A stretch of 10,706 nt of DNA from an uncultured Nitrospinaceae bacterium (GCA_913043155.1 CAJWLY010000032.1:1-10706); one strand, 5' to 3'; shown: positions 1 through 7,907, numbered from the stretch's first letter. Notes: generated by a model from the sequence alone, not told the origin. Program-made: numbers and translations.

Positions 1-26
1 GAATTTATATTCATATCAAGTCGTCT

Positions 27-31
27 AGAGG
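27..31 (+). promoter_or_regulatory. Ribosome binding site of the SDR-DUF2867 gene
   Basis: AGAGG lies 9 bases before the ATG at 41 and supports that start. Confidence 0.5.
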
Positions 32-40
32 TTTTTTGAT

Positions 41-1588
41 ATGGATCCGGCAAAAATTCACTACAACTACTGTGAAGTTCTCACCACCACCCCCTGGCCG
101 CCCAATACCAGAGTTCTGGTGACAGGAGCAAACGGTTACGTGGCACAGCGGTTGATTCCGGAGCTGATACGCCGTGAATACTGGGTTCGTTGCATGGTAC
201 GAACCCGGCACACCCCTTTTTTTCTCAAGCATCCCAGAATTGAAGTCGTTTATGCCGACTGCCTGATCAAGGAACAGTTGCAGCCGGTGTTGAATGGTAT
301 CGAGTTCGCGTATTACCTCATTCACTGCATGAGGGCCAAGAATAGCGATTTTTCGGATTTGGACAGGAAGGCGGCTCAATGTTTCATGGAAGTGGCCGAA
401 GAAGCTGACATAAAAAAGGTTATTTACCTGGGGGGGTTGGGGGAGACCAATGTCCGCCTGTCCAGGCACCTGCAAAGCCGAATGGAAGTGGGAGAAGTTT
501 TATCTCAAAGTTCCATTCCCGTCGTTCGCCTGCACGCGGCGATCATTATCGGGACGGGGAGCACTTCTTATGAATTGCTGAAGTCATTGGTCATGCACAA
601 CCGCTGGATTCCGTTTATGGTCGAGTTTAATAGCCTCTGTCAATCCATCGCCATACGGGATGTCATCAAATACCTTGTCGGGATCATGGAAGTCCGGAGT
701 AGTGAAAGCCGGATGTATCACATTGGCGGGAAGGAGGTGCAGTCTTACAAAGATATGATTCTTGGTTTTGGACGCATCGTGGATAGAAAAATCCGTTTTT
801 TCGATGTCTTCTGGATTCCCCTGCCGATTAAGGTTTCATGCAGGATCTACGCATTCTGGCTTCATTTGTTTACCTCCGTACCGATCAATACCATCTCCCT
901 GCTGTTGGATAGTTTGAAAACCGACGTCGTATGTCTCAATGATGATATTAAAAATATTCTTCCCTTTGAACCCATCGGATTTGACACAGCCATCAAGCGG
1001 GCCTTGGAGAGAGAAAAAAAGTCTCAGGTATTTTCCCACTGGACCGGTGTCCCCCCGCATACCATGCGCGATTTACTGCCACTGTGTGAGTACGAGTCCG
1101 CAAATTTTAAAGTTGAAGAATATTCGATCGAAATCCCCATGAGCTCAAAAAATGTTTTTCAACTGATCACCCAGGTGGGCGGAATGCACGGTTGGCTGCA
1201 AGGCAATTTTCTTTGGAGAATTCGCGGCCTGGTCGACAGGCTGTTTGGGGGAGTCGGCCTCCAGAGAGGGCGCCGGGATCCCGACTGTTTGAGGGTTGGC
1301 GATTCCCTGGACTTCTGGCGCGTGGAGAAGCTGGATCTCGATAAGGAATTACTTTTGAGGGGGGAACTGATCTCACCGGGGCTGTCCTGGCTGCAATTTC
1401 TTTTAGCCTCCCGATCAAACCAGTCGACTCAATTGACTCTCAAAGCCCATTTTATTCCGAAACCGTTTTTCGGGCAGATTTACTGGTTCCTCATGTCAAA
1501 ATTTCACACCTATATTTTTAAAGGTATGCTGAGTCATTTCTACCGGAAGGCCACCGACTCGAGAGCTCACAGAACCCATGCGGCATGA
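41..1588 (+). CDS. Atypical SDR (NAD(P)-binding) oxidoreductase with C-terminal DUF2867 domain
   Basis: A 515-residue cytosolic protein of the YbjT-like atypical short-chain dehydrogenase group. An N-terminal Rossmann fold (about residues 23-300) begins with the nucleotide-binding loop T28-GANGYVA, where the last Gly of the family's GxxGxxG is Ala35. The segment YLGGLGE followed by HLQSRMEVG (H143-G151) and VVRLHAAIIIGTGS is typical of this group. It replaces the classical YxxxK catalytic pair, so ordinary dehydrogenase chemistry is not assured. From about residue 362 to 505 comes a DUF2867 domain, with WLWRIRG-like, RRDP, RVGDSLDFWRVE (from R418) and YWFLMSKFHTYIFKGM signatures. The ATG at 41 is supported by AGAGG at 27-31, 9 bases upstream. 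The next gene is convergent, so this is the end of its transcription unit; upstream context lies outside the window. The substrate is unknown. Family assignment is confident; biochemical role is not. Confidence 0.9.
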   Translation: MDPAKIHYNYCEVLTTTPWPPNTRVLVTGANGYVAQRLIPELIRREYWVRCMVRTRHTPFFLKHPRIEVVYADCLIKEQLQPVLNGIEFAYYLIHCMRAKNSDFSDLDRKAAQCFMEVAEEADIKKVIYLGGLGETNVRLSRHLQSRMEVGEVLSQSSIPVVRLHAAIIIGTGSTSYELLKSLVMHNRWIPFMVEFNSLCQSIAIRDVIKYLVGIMEVRSSESRMYHIGGKEVQSYKDMILGFGRIVDRKIRFFDVFWIPLPIKVSCRIYAFWLHLFTSVPINTISLLLDSLKTDVVCLNDDIKNILPFEPIGFDTAIKRALEREKKSQVFSHWTGVPPHTMRDLLPLCEYESANFKVEEYSIEIPMSSKNVFQLITQVGGMHGWLQGNFLWRIRGLVDRLFGGVGLQRGRRDPDCLRVGDSLDFWRVEKLDLDKELLLRGELISPGLSWLQFLLASRSNQSTQLTLKAHFIPKPFFGQIYWFLMSKFHTYIFKGMLSHFYRKATDSRAHRTHAA

Positions 1589-1626
1589 GCCCTCCGGGTG
1601 GCCGAATGTATGGGACTTTTAAAATC

Positions 1627-4014
1627 TCAACTGTAGGGTAAATCAATGATGAAGGCGGTCCCCTTCCCTCTTTCGCTTTCCACGCTGATGGTCCCACCGT
1701 GTTTTTGGATCAGGTGGCTGCAAACGGAGAGCCCCATGCCCGTTCCCTGGCCCGCGGGCTTGCTGCTGAAAAAAGGATTAAAAATTTTCTCCAGATCGGC
1801 TTTTCTAATCCCGATCCCGGTGTCGGCAATGTTTACCCTGATATAATCTGTGCCATTCTTTTTTACGTGCCCGGCGCTTGTGGCCAATGTTCCACCTTCC
1901 GGCATGGCTTGTCTTGCATTATCGATAATGTAGAAAAATACCTGGCCAATTTCGTCCGGGTTGACCTTCAACTCAGGCAAGTCAGAGTCAAACTGTCTGC
2001 TGACTTCAATACCACTCGATCGCAGGTGGTTATCCATTAGGATGAGAATGGAATCCAATTCCTCGTGGACCCGAACCGGTACTATTTCCGCTGCATCTTC
2101 CCTGGAAAATTTTAATAGTGAATTGATAATTTTTTCAAGGCGTTCGGTCTCCTCGCGCGACGCACGCAGCGATTGAACCCAGTCCGAACCTTCCCCCTTC
2201 ATCGTTTCAAGCTTTCGAAGATAGGTTGAAATGGTATTTAGAGTACATAAAGATTCGCGACAGACACCGGCAGTCAACCCGCCAATGCCGGCCAATTTTT
2301 CAGAGGCCACCAGGCTGTTGTGGGCTTCCTGGACCTTGACCAGGGAGGTCTTGAGTTCCTGGTGTGTCACCTGAAGTTCGTTATGAGATCGTTTTAACTC
2401 ATCGTCTGCCCGTTTGCGTTCGGTGATATCGCGCAGGGTCCCGATAAATATTCTACGGTCTTCCAACCACACCTCGTTGACTGCAATATCCAGGGGAAAA
2501 ATCGTCCCGTCTTTTTTTATTCCCTCCACCTCGCGTTCAGTTCCGAGTATTTTTGATTTTCCCGTTTCCAGGTAATCCCTGAGGTAGGTATCGTGGGCAC
2601 TTCGATCAGGTTCCGGCATCAGAATTTTGATATTCTGCCCAACCACTTCGGGGGAAAAGTAGCCGAAGATTTTTTCAGCGGCCGGACTAAAAGACTCGAT
2701 GATCCCTTGTTCATCAATGGTAATGATCGCATCCCCCACGTTATCGACCACCCCGCGGATACGTGCTTCTCTTTCCTGGGCCATCTTGGCAAATTGAAGA
2801 GCACGGGCACGACCCACATCCACTGCGGCCACCAAACTGAGCGCGCGGGTACGACCGATATTCACGATCAGGGTGATGCCGATGGCCAAAAAGCCCGTCA
2901 GTCCTATTGCATTCAGGATAAGTTCTCGCGTGAAATTAAATGACCGGTAGGCCTCATCCGCGCTGATTTCGGTGGCCAGGGCCAATTGCATACTGGGATC
3001 CCAGGTCCAGGCACTCACCACGTTGACTCCGCGGTAGTTGCGATAACCGTCAATATTGACTCCGGACCGACGGGACATCGCAATATTCGCCATGGCGGTG
3101 AAAGGTTGTTCATTCCTAGGTGACCGGGGCCGGAACCCTTCAGCCAGGATTCCTCCCGGGTCACGGATTTCAATTGAAAGTAGCCCCCGGTTTTTTATCA
3201 GACCGGCCGTGCGCAATTCCCGATCGAAACGGCTTTCTGAAAGTAACGTACCGCTGCTATTGAAGGCATAAGTTTCACCCGTTTCTCCAGTCCGCCCCAG
3301 TTGCAGGATCCGGGTAAAATCGGTGGCCGGGTCCAATCGGAAGGCCAAGGCGGCGATGACCTCACCTTCGTCATCGAATACGGGCGTCACCACAAACATG
3401 GTGGGCTCCCCTTCGACAATCTTCCCGCTATAGAGACTCAACAAGGGAACATCGGAAATGAGAGGATGGCTGACGAGGGTCTCCCCTTCAAAAACTCTTT
3501 CTAAAAAATTTCCCTGCTCGGTCAGCAAGTTGGGGAGAGCCAGGTTGCTGTCCCGCTGGGATCCTATATTGGAAAAATCGGGCGCTATAACAAAGTAACC
3601 CAAATAACCGTATACATCGATCCTGGGTGCAAGCAAACCATTGAGCTTGGCCCGAACGGGAACATTCTTCAGTGCATCGCGGGTGCGCGGGACTTTCAAT
3701 AATTCTTTAACGGTCGCCCGCAGTTCGGCGGATCCAGCCCCGGTTACGGCGTCGGCTTTCCGTTCAAACTCCCAAATGTGCAAGGCGGAATGGGTGGTCC
3801 TGAGGATGGTCTTGAGGGAACTGGTCAGGTCTGCCCGGGTTATAGCCTCGGTTCGCCCCAGCGTATACCAGGCTATAACCGATACAACCAGGAAAAATAG
3901 AAAACCTATTCCAAAAATCAGGGTCTGCCCTAAACGACTTTTACGGTCTTCCGGTTTTCCATCTCTCTGAGTGGCTTCAAGCTCGGGGGTTGTAGAATTC
4001 TCCAAGGGTTTCAT
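1627..4014 (-). CDS. Membrane sensor histidine kinase: dCache, FixL-like PAS, HATPase; degenerate H-box
   Basis: A 795-residue inner-membrane sensor. TM1 (about 31-52) and TM2 (about 365-387) flank a periplasmic domain of about 310 residues. That domain has dCache signatures, including VVTPVFDDEGEVIAALAFRL and GRTGETGETYAF (240-251). A cytoplasmic PAS domain (about 415-537) closely resembles FixL: MPEPDRSAHD with H474 at the haem-ligand position and R494 where FixL has its O2-sensing Arg. A coiled coil (about 538-575) leads to the HisKA region. The H-box reads LTAGVCRES..LNTI, so the usual phospho-acceptor His is Arg (R586) and the following INNP is lost. The ATPase domain is intact: N-box with N699, DTGIGI (D731), and a GTGMGL lid (G757-L762). 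AGGA at 4025-4028 supports the start. No response regulator is in the window, so the kinase is an orphan here. It is divergent from the radical SAM gene. The frame is open throughout, so it is not an obvious pseudogene; it may be a pseudokinase or accessory sensor. Confidence 0.92.
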   Translation of the reverse strand: MKPLENSTTPELEATQRDGKPEDRKSRLGQTLIFGIGFLFFLVVSVIAWYTLGRTEAITRADLTSSLKTILRTTHSALHIWEFERKADAVTGAGSAELRATVKELLKVPRTRDALKNVPVRAKLNGLLAPRIDVYGYLGYFVIAPDFSNIGSQRDSNLALPNLLTEQGNFLERVFEGETLVSHPLISDVPLLSLYSGKIVEGEPTMFVVTPVFDDEGEVIAALAFRLDPATDFTRILQLGRTGETGETYAFNSSGTLLSESRFDRELRTAGLIKNRGLLSIEIRDPGGILAEGFRPRSPRNEQPFTAMANIAMSRRSGVNIDGYRNYRGVNVVSAWTWDPSMQLALATEISADEAYRSFNFTRELILNAIGLTGFLAIGITLIVNIGRTRALSLVAAVDVGRARALQFAKMAQEREARIRGVVDNVGDAIITIDEQGIIESFSPAAEKIFGYFSPEVVGQNIKILMPEPDRSAHDTYLRDYLETGKSKILGTEREVEGIKKDGTIFPLDIAVNEVWLEDRRIFIGTLRDITERKRADDELKRSHNELQVTHQELKTSLVKVQEAHNSLVASEKLAGIGGLTAGVCRESLCTLNTISTYLRKLETMKGEGSDWVQSLRASREETERLEKIINSLLKFSREDAAEIVPVRVHEELDSILILMDNHLRSSGIEVSRQFDSDLPELKVNPDEIGQVFFYIIDNARQAMPEGGTLATSAGHVKKNGTDYIRVNIADTGIGIRKADLEKIFNPFFSSKPAGQGTGMGLSVCSHLIQKHGGTISVESERGKGTAFIIDLPYS

Positions 4015-4346
4015 GCCGGTGTTTTCCTATTCCTGAAAATGGAAAGACCACCCTTCCTTCCTATTCTCTACTAATCTTCCTTACATTGAAAACTTTTTTT
4101 ACTCAAATCCCCGCCATGACTCGCTGCCTCTATTTTGTCTTCCGGAGAAGAACTCCCCAAACAGACATACCACCTGACTCTTCAGATCGGAGGCCTTAGT
4201 CCATGGTTTTCCTTTTTGATCCCTCGTATCCATCTAAAAAGTTTTCTTAAAAAAAATGTTACATAACTTTTACAAGGAGAAAGTCTTTTCTAATGATAGG
4301 CTTTTTTTGTTCAAGAATTTTATTTCCTAATTGAGAGTAATGAAAC
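4015..4346. other. Divergent intergenic region between kinase and radical SAM genes
   Basis: These 332 bases must hold the promoters of both divergent genes. The half nearest the radical SAM gene is strongly AT-rich. Two weak sigma70-like candidates are visible. On the minus strand, TTGAGT (4101-4106) is followed 17 bases on by TAAGGA (4078-4083). On the plus strand, TTTACA (4269-4274) is followed 16 bases on by TAATGA (4291-4296). Both have poor -10 boxes, so neither is a firm call. A small palindrome GTTA-CA-TAAC (4258-4267) and a 7-base inverted repeat AAAAGTT/AACTTTT (4237-4243 and 4265-4271) lie just upstream and could be an operator, but such AT-rich repeats arise easily by chance. No RNA gene or convincing ORF is seen. 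Confidence 0.5.
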
Positions 4347-6443
4347 ATGGTCACACCTCGAAAACGGATGATTACCGACTCAGAACAAGAAGGCAAAAAA
4401 AGTCCGAATCGTTCGAATACAGAAAAACCTCAAATGTTATTGATTGGGATACCCGAAGCGGACCCAAGTTATTGGACGATGAATATCGCCCAAGCCCCTC
4501 AGGGCCCAACGCTACGCGAGTCTCTGCCCGTGCCGGATTTTATTCGGCGAAAAATAAACTCCCACCTGAAGTATGTTTACAATCCCAGCAAGAATGCTCC
4601 CTACGTGGGTATGCACCTCATAAAACAGAATTTAGAGAACGACATAAAAGGCGGGGTTGACATTACGCTTATCGATTACCCCACAGAGAAGGAAATTATG
4701 CGGCTCGTCCAGAAAGTTTCCTTCAAGGTCATTGGGATTGGGATCGGGTGTGAAAACAAGGTGCATGAGGGCAAACTCCTGGCCCGGCAAATCAAACATC
4801 ACAGTAAAAATAAAGAAGTAGCCATTGTTTTCGGCAACTATGGAGCGACCACAGGCAAGAAGCTTGGGATATTGACTGAAGCGGACGGAACGGTTTTAAA
4901 GGACAACCCGGAAGAAATCGAAGCCAAGGAAAAATCGGGGGAATACCCTTACACCGGGGAAGGGGTGCAGAGCATGAGGGCGTTCTTGCTCAACAACCAG
5001 GAAAAACTGGGTTTGGAATTAAAAGTAAAACCCAATGCGCCCATGGTTTCTTATCCAGTGCCCGACCCCGATTTGCCCCCGAGTAACGGTTTCTTAAGAT
5101 GGTTGGCGGTAAAGATGGGTTTCTTCGGCACGCCCAAGGACATGAACAAGCTGGCAGTCTCCCTGGGTTGTGTAAATAATTGTTCATTTTGCAATACCGC
5201 CAAGAATTTTGGCGACAAGACCCTTCTTTACACAGAGGCCAAAGAAATGTACCAGGCCATGAAGAAGCAGATCGACATCAATGAAGCGAGAAAAGATTAT
5301 GTTCCGGAAACCCTCTTTTTCCTCATGGACGAAAATTTTATGCGCCCGCTGGCCAACACAGAGGAACTTTGCAGGCTGGTAGAAGAATCAGGGAAAAATA
5401 TCCGTTGGGGAACTTTCGGGGATATCAAGGGTTTACTGGAGTACAAAAAAAAGTATCAGAATTTTCGCGGATTGGTCCGGGGGGGAATGCTTTCCATTTG
5501 GATCGGGTTGGAATCGAAAGCCGATGTATTTAAAAAGCGCGGTGGTGCGAGCATCGATGAAGTAGAAACAATCATCCGCGAACTTCAAGATCTTGGAATA
5601 CTGGTTTTTGGTTCGTTTATACCCGGGTTGAGCATTCACACCGAGGGAGAAACAAACGTGGTAAAGGATGAAGATGAAATTAAAAAGAAATTACTTAAAA
5701 AAAATAACTTAAACGAAACACAGCTAAGACGAGCGGTGGACGCCGAGGTGGCAGCCAGAAAAAACAAGGGTCAGTACGATCTCTTAAATATCTGGGAAGA
5801 CGTCCAGTGGTGGTTGAAGCAGAATACAGCGGCCAACCAGGTGATGATGCTCACCGACACCCGGTTGGTCAATCCGCTGACCGAGGAGCCAATACTTGAC
5901 CTTTCGGATGAGGAGTTCGGACACACCTTCCGGCGGGACACTCACCCGAATATTTCAGGAAAGAGACTCGAAGAGATCGACAAGGAGGCCAGGAATTTAT
6001 TTTACCGGGAAAACGGCCCGGTTGCGCTACGCACTGTACTGACCATGTGGGACGGGTATAAAAACCTGAAAGACTCCGATGACCCTGCCGAAATTATAGC
6101 AGCGACTTATTACTACTGGCTGGTCAAACGTTCCTTTCAGGCGGTTTCCCTGTCTCTCGCTCTTTTTTCAGAAACCCTTTTTGAAAAGTGTTCCAGAACT
6201 TTTTTTAATCGCCTGGCTCAATTTCTTGATGATTTTGAACAGTCGACGCCTCCTAAGAATGATCTCAGTAATGAATATCAACGGGTGTTCAACAAAAATG
6301 AGCGCGTGGTATCCAAAACAGCCCAGTGGTGCGCCGCCCGCCTACGGACCCATTTTATTCGGAAGCACCTGAACAAGGATCAAGATGAAGTAAGTCAAAT
6401 TGATCTACTGGATCGCCCAATCCCGGTTCCAAACGAAACATAG
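4347..6443 (+). CDS. B12-binding-type radical SAM protein
   Basis: A 698-residue cytosolic radical SAM enzyme with an N-terminal cobalamin-binding-like Rossmann domain (about residues 29-220). That domain runs from MLLIGIPEADPS through YVGMHLIKQNL (from Y86), VIGIGIG and IVFGNYGATTG to a closing GEG (204-206), the usual order in the class B (B12-dependent) group. The [4Fe-4S] cluster motif CxxxCxxC is C275, C279, C282. Core-barrel landmarks follow: LMDENFMRPL (D328), IWIGLESKADVFKKRGG, and FGSFIPG. I see no DxHxxG cobalamin ligand, which is also usual for many class B enzymes, so cofactor binding is unproven. The last 200 or so residues are helical and unassigned. The ATG at 4347 is preceded by a weak GAGAG (4333-4337). 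The gene stands alone after a divergent promoter region. Likely roles are methylation, cyclisation or another C-C bond reaction in a secondary or lipid pathway; the substrate cannot be named. Confidence 0.9.
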   Translation: MVTPRKRMITDSEQEGKKSPNRSNTEKPQMLLIGIPEADPSYWTMNIAQAPQGPTLRESLPVPDFIRRKINSHLKYVYNPSKNAPYVGMHLIKQNLENDIKGGVDITLIDYPTEKEIMRLVQKVSFKVIGIGIGCENKVHEGKLLARQIKHHSKNKEVAIVFGNYGATTGKKLGILTEADGTVLKDNPEEIEAKEKSGEYPYTGEGVQSMRAFLLNNQEKLGLELKVKPNAPMVSYPVPDPDLPPSNGFLRWLAVKMGFFGTPKDMNKLAVSLGCVNNCSFCNTAKNFGDKTLLYTEAKEMYQAMKKQIDINEARKDYVPETLFFLMDENFMRPLANTEELCRLVEESGKNIRWGTFGDIKGLLEYKKKYQNFRGLVRGGMLSIWIGLESKADVFKKRGGASIDEVETIIRELQDLGILVFGSFIPGLSIHTEGETNVVKDEDEIKKKLLKKNNLNETQLRRAVDAEVAARKNKGQYDLLNIWEDVQWWLKQNTAANQVMMLTDTRLVNPLTEEPILDLSDEEFGHTFRRDTHPNISGKRLEEIDKEARNLFYRENGPVALRTVLTMWDGYKNLKDSDDPAEIIAATYYYWLVKRSFQAVSLSLALFSETLFEKCSRTFFNRLAQFLDDFEQSTPPKNDLSNEYQRVFNKNERVVSKTAQWCAARLRTHFIRKHLNKDQDEVSQIDLLDRPIPVPNET

Positions 6444-6647
6444 ATCTCACGCCCTCACTGGGCACGCTCCCTCCACATCACGCACTGAATCTTCAGGTTG
6501 ATTCAAACACCGGATTTTTGTCTTTTCCGGGGACCCTTTCCCCCAAGCCACCCGGCACATCTCCTCTCCAAAAAATTCAAGATACGCTCAAAAAAACATC
6601 TCCTTGTGTCGGGAAACCCGCTTCAAAACTAAGGCAAAAAACAATTC

Positions 6648-6687
6648 ATCGGTTTTTGTCCGATTTAAAAATAGGATCAAAACCGAT
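6648..6687. repeat. 9-base inverted repeat, possible operator
   Basis: ATCGGTTTT (6648-6656) and AAAACCGAT (6679-6687) are perfect inverted copies separated by 22 bases. The right arm also forms part of a direct repeat: TCAAAACCG occurs at 6677-6685 and again at 6692-6700, 15 bases apart. There is no T-run after it, so a terminator is unlikely. A regulator binding site is the simplest reading, but this is inference. Confidence 0.4.
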
Positions 6688-6725
6688 ACTTTCAAAACCG
6701 TATAAATGAAATATTAGTGTGTTGC

Positions 6726-6751
6726 CGATACCCTTGTTTTTATTGGTATCG
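6726..6751. repeat. 7-base inverted repeat CGATACC/GGTATCG
   Basis: CGATACC (6726-6732) and GGTATCG (6745-6751) are perfect inverted copies with a T-rich 12-base loop. The left arm overlaps a further copy of the CCGAT motif seen in the upstream repeat, which hints that both belong to one operator region. Confidence 0.35.
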
Positions 6752-6765
6752 CCTGCGTGTTGTTC

Positions 6766-6842
6766 GTGGGGAGTTTTAAGTTAAATACCAGCCGTTCACC
6801 GCTATGGAGACAGTGAATTTTCACGACTCCCTATTCGGGGGT
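6766..6842 (+). promoter_or_regulatory. Possible structured 5' leader with alternative stems
   Basis: GTGGGGAGT (6766-6774) can pair with ACTCCCTAT (6826-6834) as nine pairs including two G-U. This stem encloses a small hairpin GTGAA-TT-TTCAC (6813-6824), and a competing TTCAC lies at 6795-6799. The same ACTCCC (6826-6831) can instead pair with GGGGGT (6837-6842) across a five-base loop. The two folds are mutually exclusive, as in attenuators and riboswitches. It matches no riboswitch class I can recall, and no expression platform (T-run or hidden ribosome site) is clear. Confidence 0.3.
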
Positions 6843-6913
6843 GCCCGGGTGTGGTGTGTTTTAAGGACAAATCGTTTTTAGTTTTTTCTGATCGGCATTC
6901 AAGAACAAATCTC

Positions 6914-7885
6914 ATGGAACAAACAATCAAAGAACAGGCCACCGGATTACCAAGCCAACTTTACGACGACGGTAAAACGAATATGTATTGTTTGCATGAG
7001 GTATTCCGGCAGATTGCGATCATCGTCAAGGAGCGCATAAAAACAAAACATCACATCGATATCCCCATCACGTCCGGGTTGTGGGGAGGAGCCTACCTGG
7101 TATGCGACCCCCAGGGGAAGGTTTTATCAAGAGTCATTCGCTTTTACAGTATCGTCAACCTGCCACAAAACAGCCCCCTCGATAAACCGGAAAATTTCGA
7201 ACACCTGATGAAAATTTATTACCAGACATGCCAGGAGATCTTTAAAAATTACCACCTGGAATTTAAAAACCCGCAATGGGGGGAATCCATCCCCTACACG
7301 AATAAAATCCGACCCAACACCACCTTACAAATGTGGGAGCAGGGTACGGAGGTACAATTCATGAGGGCGTTCTTTGTCTGGAATACAGCCACATGGGAAG
7401 AGTCCCTCATCTTCGATACTCTCCGCAATATAAAGCAACTCAAGGAACACCTCGATACGCGCCAGCGGCCTGTTGATAAAGCAAAGGAAGAACTCCGGTT
7501 CGTTTTACAGGATATCCTCATCGTTTATCACACCCTACACGACGCATTGACCCCGGATTTCCTGGAGCACGCCCAACCCTATATGCAGGAATTGCTGGGC
7601 CACTTTTTAGTGGGGCTGCACGACCACGATCTTATCCACGATCTTTTTTACCGGGCGCACAGCAGTTTATATGTTTACGGATTTGAAGAGGCTTTGGACG
7701 AACCCTACAAACGATACAACCTGGATATTCGCAAAGTTGAAGATTGGCCGATAGAAAAGATAAATTGGGTCCCCGAGGAGCTTAAAGAAAAGCTTGTTCA
7801 TCCTCTTCGGGAAACTTTTTCGAGATTCAGAGTCAACCTAGAAAGAGGGGGCTCTGAACAAAGCTGTCCGTTCCTCTCATTATGA
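6914..7885 (+). CDS. Unrecognised soluble protein (first of an unknown gene pair)
   Basis: A 323-residue protein that I cannot assign to any family. It has no signal peptide or membrane segment, so it is probably cytosolic. The N-terminal half includes an LWGGAYLVCDPQGK-like strand-rich stretch. The C-terminal half is largely helical and contains a histidine cluster: H230, H236, H238, H242 and H249 (in GHFLVGLHDHDLIHDLFYRA), interleaved with Asp, which could bind metal or form an active site. The start is uncertain. The frame is open to a GTG at 6851, giving 344 residues. I prefer the ATG at 6914 because the extra 21 residues look like translated leader and the GTG lies directly behind the leader fold; neither start has a strong ribosome site (AAGAAC precedes 6914). 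The gene ends 22 bases before the next same-strand gene, so the two are probably co-transcribed. Confidence 0.75.
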   Translation: MEQTIKEQATGLPSQLYDDGKTNMYCLHEVFRQIAIIVKERIKTKHHIDIPITSGLWGGAYLVCDPQGKVLSRVIRFYSIVNLPQNSPLDKPENFEHLMKIYYQTCQEIFKNYHLEFKNPQWGESIPYTNKIRPNTTLQMWEQGTEVQFMRAFFVWNTATWEESLIFDTLRNIKQLKEHLDTRQRPVDKAKEELRFVLQDILIVYHTLHDALTPDFLEHAQPYMQELLGHFLVGLHDHDLIHDLFYRAHSSLYVYGFEEALDEPYKRYNLDIRKVEDWPIEKINWVPEELKEKLVHPLRETFSRFRVNLERGGSEQSCPFLSL

Positions 7886-7907
7886 GTTGTAAAAATTAGG
7901 CCATCCC

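Larger units (their letters stand above)
6444..6913. other. Long spacer with inverted repeats before the unknown gene pair
   Basis: There are 470 bases between the radical SAM stop and the chosen start of the next gene. No credible coding sequence or tRNA is seen. It holds several short inverted repeats, none followed by the T-run of an intrinsic terminator: GCCC/GGGC (6451-6463), CCGGA/TCCGG (6510-6530) and CGGGAAACCCG (6610-6620). It also holds a cluster of CCGAT motifs (6648-6753) and a possible structured leader (6766-6842), listed separately. The size and structure suggest that the downstream genes have their own regulated promoter and are not simply read through from the radical SAM gene. 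Confidence 0.5.

Noticed and set aside
1589..1626. Possible bidirectional terminator between the convergent SDR and kinase genes
   Set aside because: The GC-rich GCC...GGC stretch makes only a weak, interrupted stem and has no clear T-tract.
1627..4014. Kinase considered as a pseudogene because of the broken H-box
   Set aside because: All 795 codons are open, and the sensor, PAS and ATPase motifs are intact; specific loss of one motif fits functional change better than decay.
4331..4660. 109-codon plus-strand ORF overlapping the start of the radical SAM gene
   Set aside because: TTG start in another frame of a gene with clear domain evidence; composition is that of a shifted frame.
6451..6463. 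GCCC/GGGC hairpin right after the radical SAM stop, considered as a terminator
   Set aside because: Only a four-base stem and no T-run follows.
6610..6620. CGGG-AAA-CCCG hairpin
   Set aside because: Four-base stem, no T-run; too short to call alone.
6518..6709. 63-codon plus-strand ORF in the spacer
   Set aside because: TTG start, no ribosome site, low-complexity Lys/Pro/Ser composition, and it overlaps the inverted repeats.
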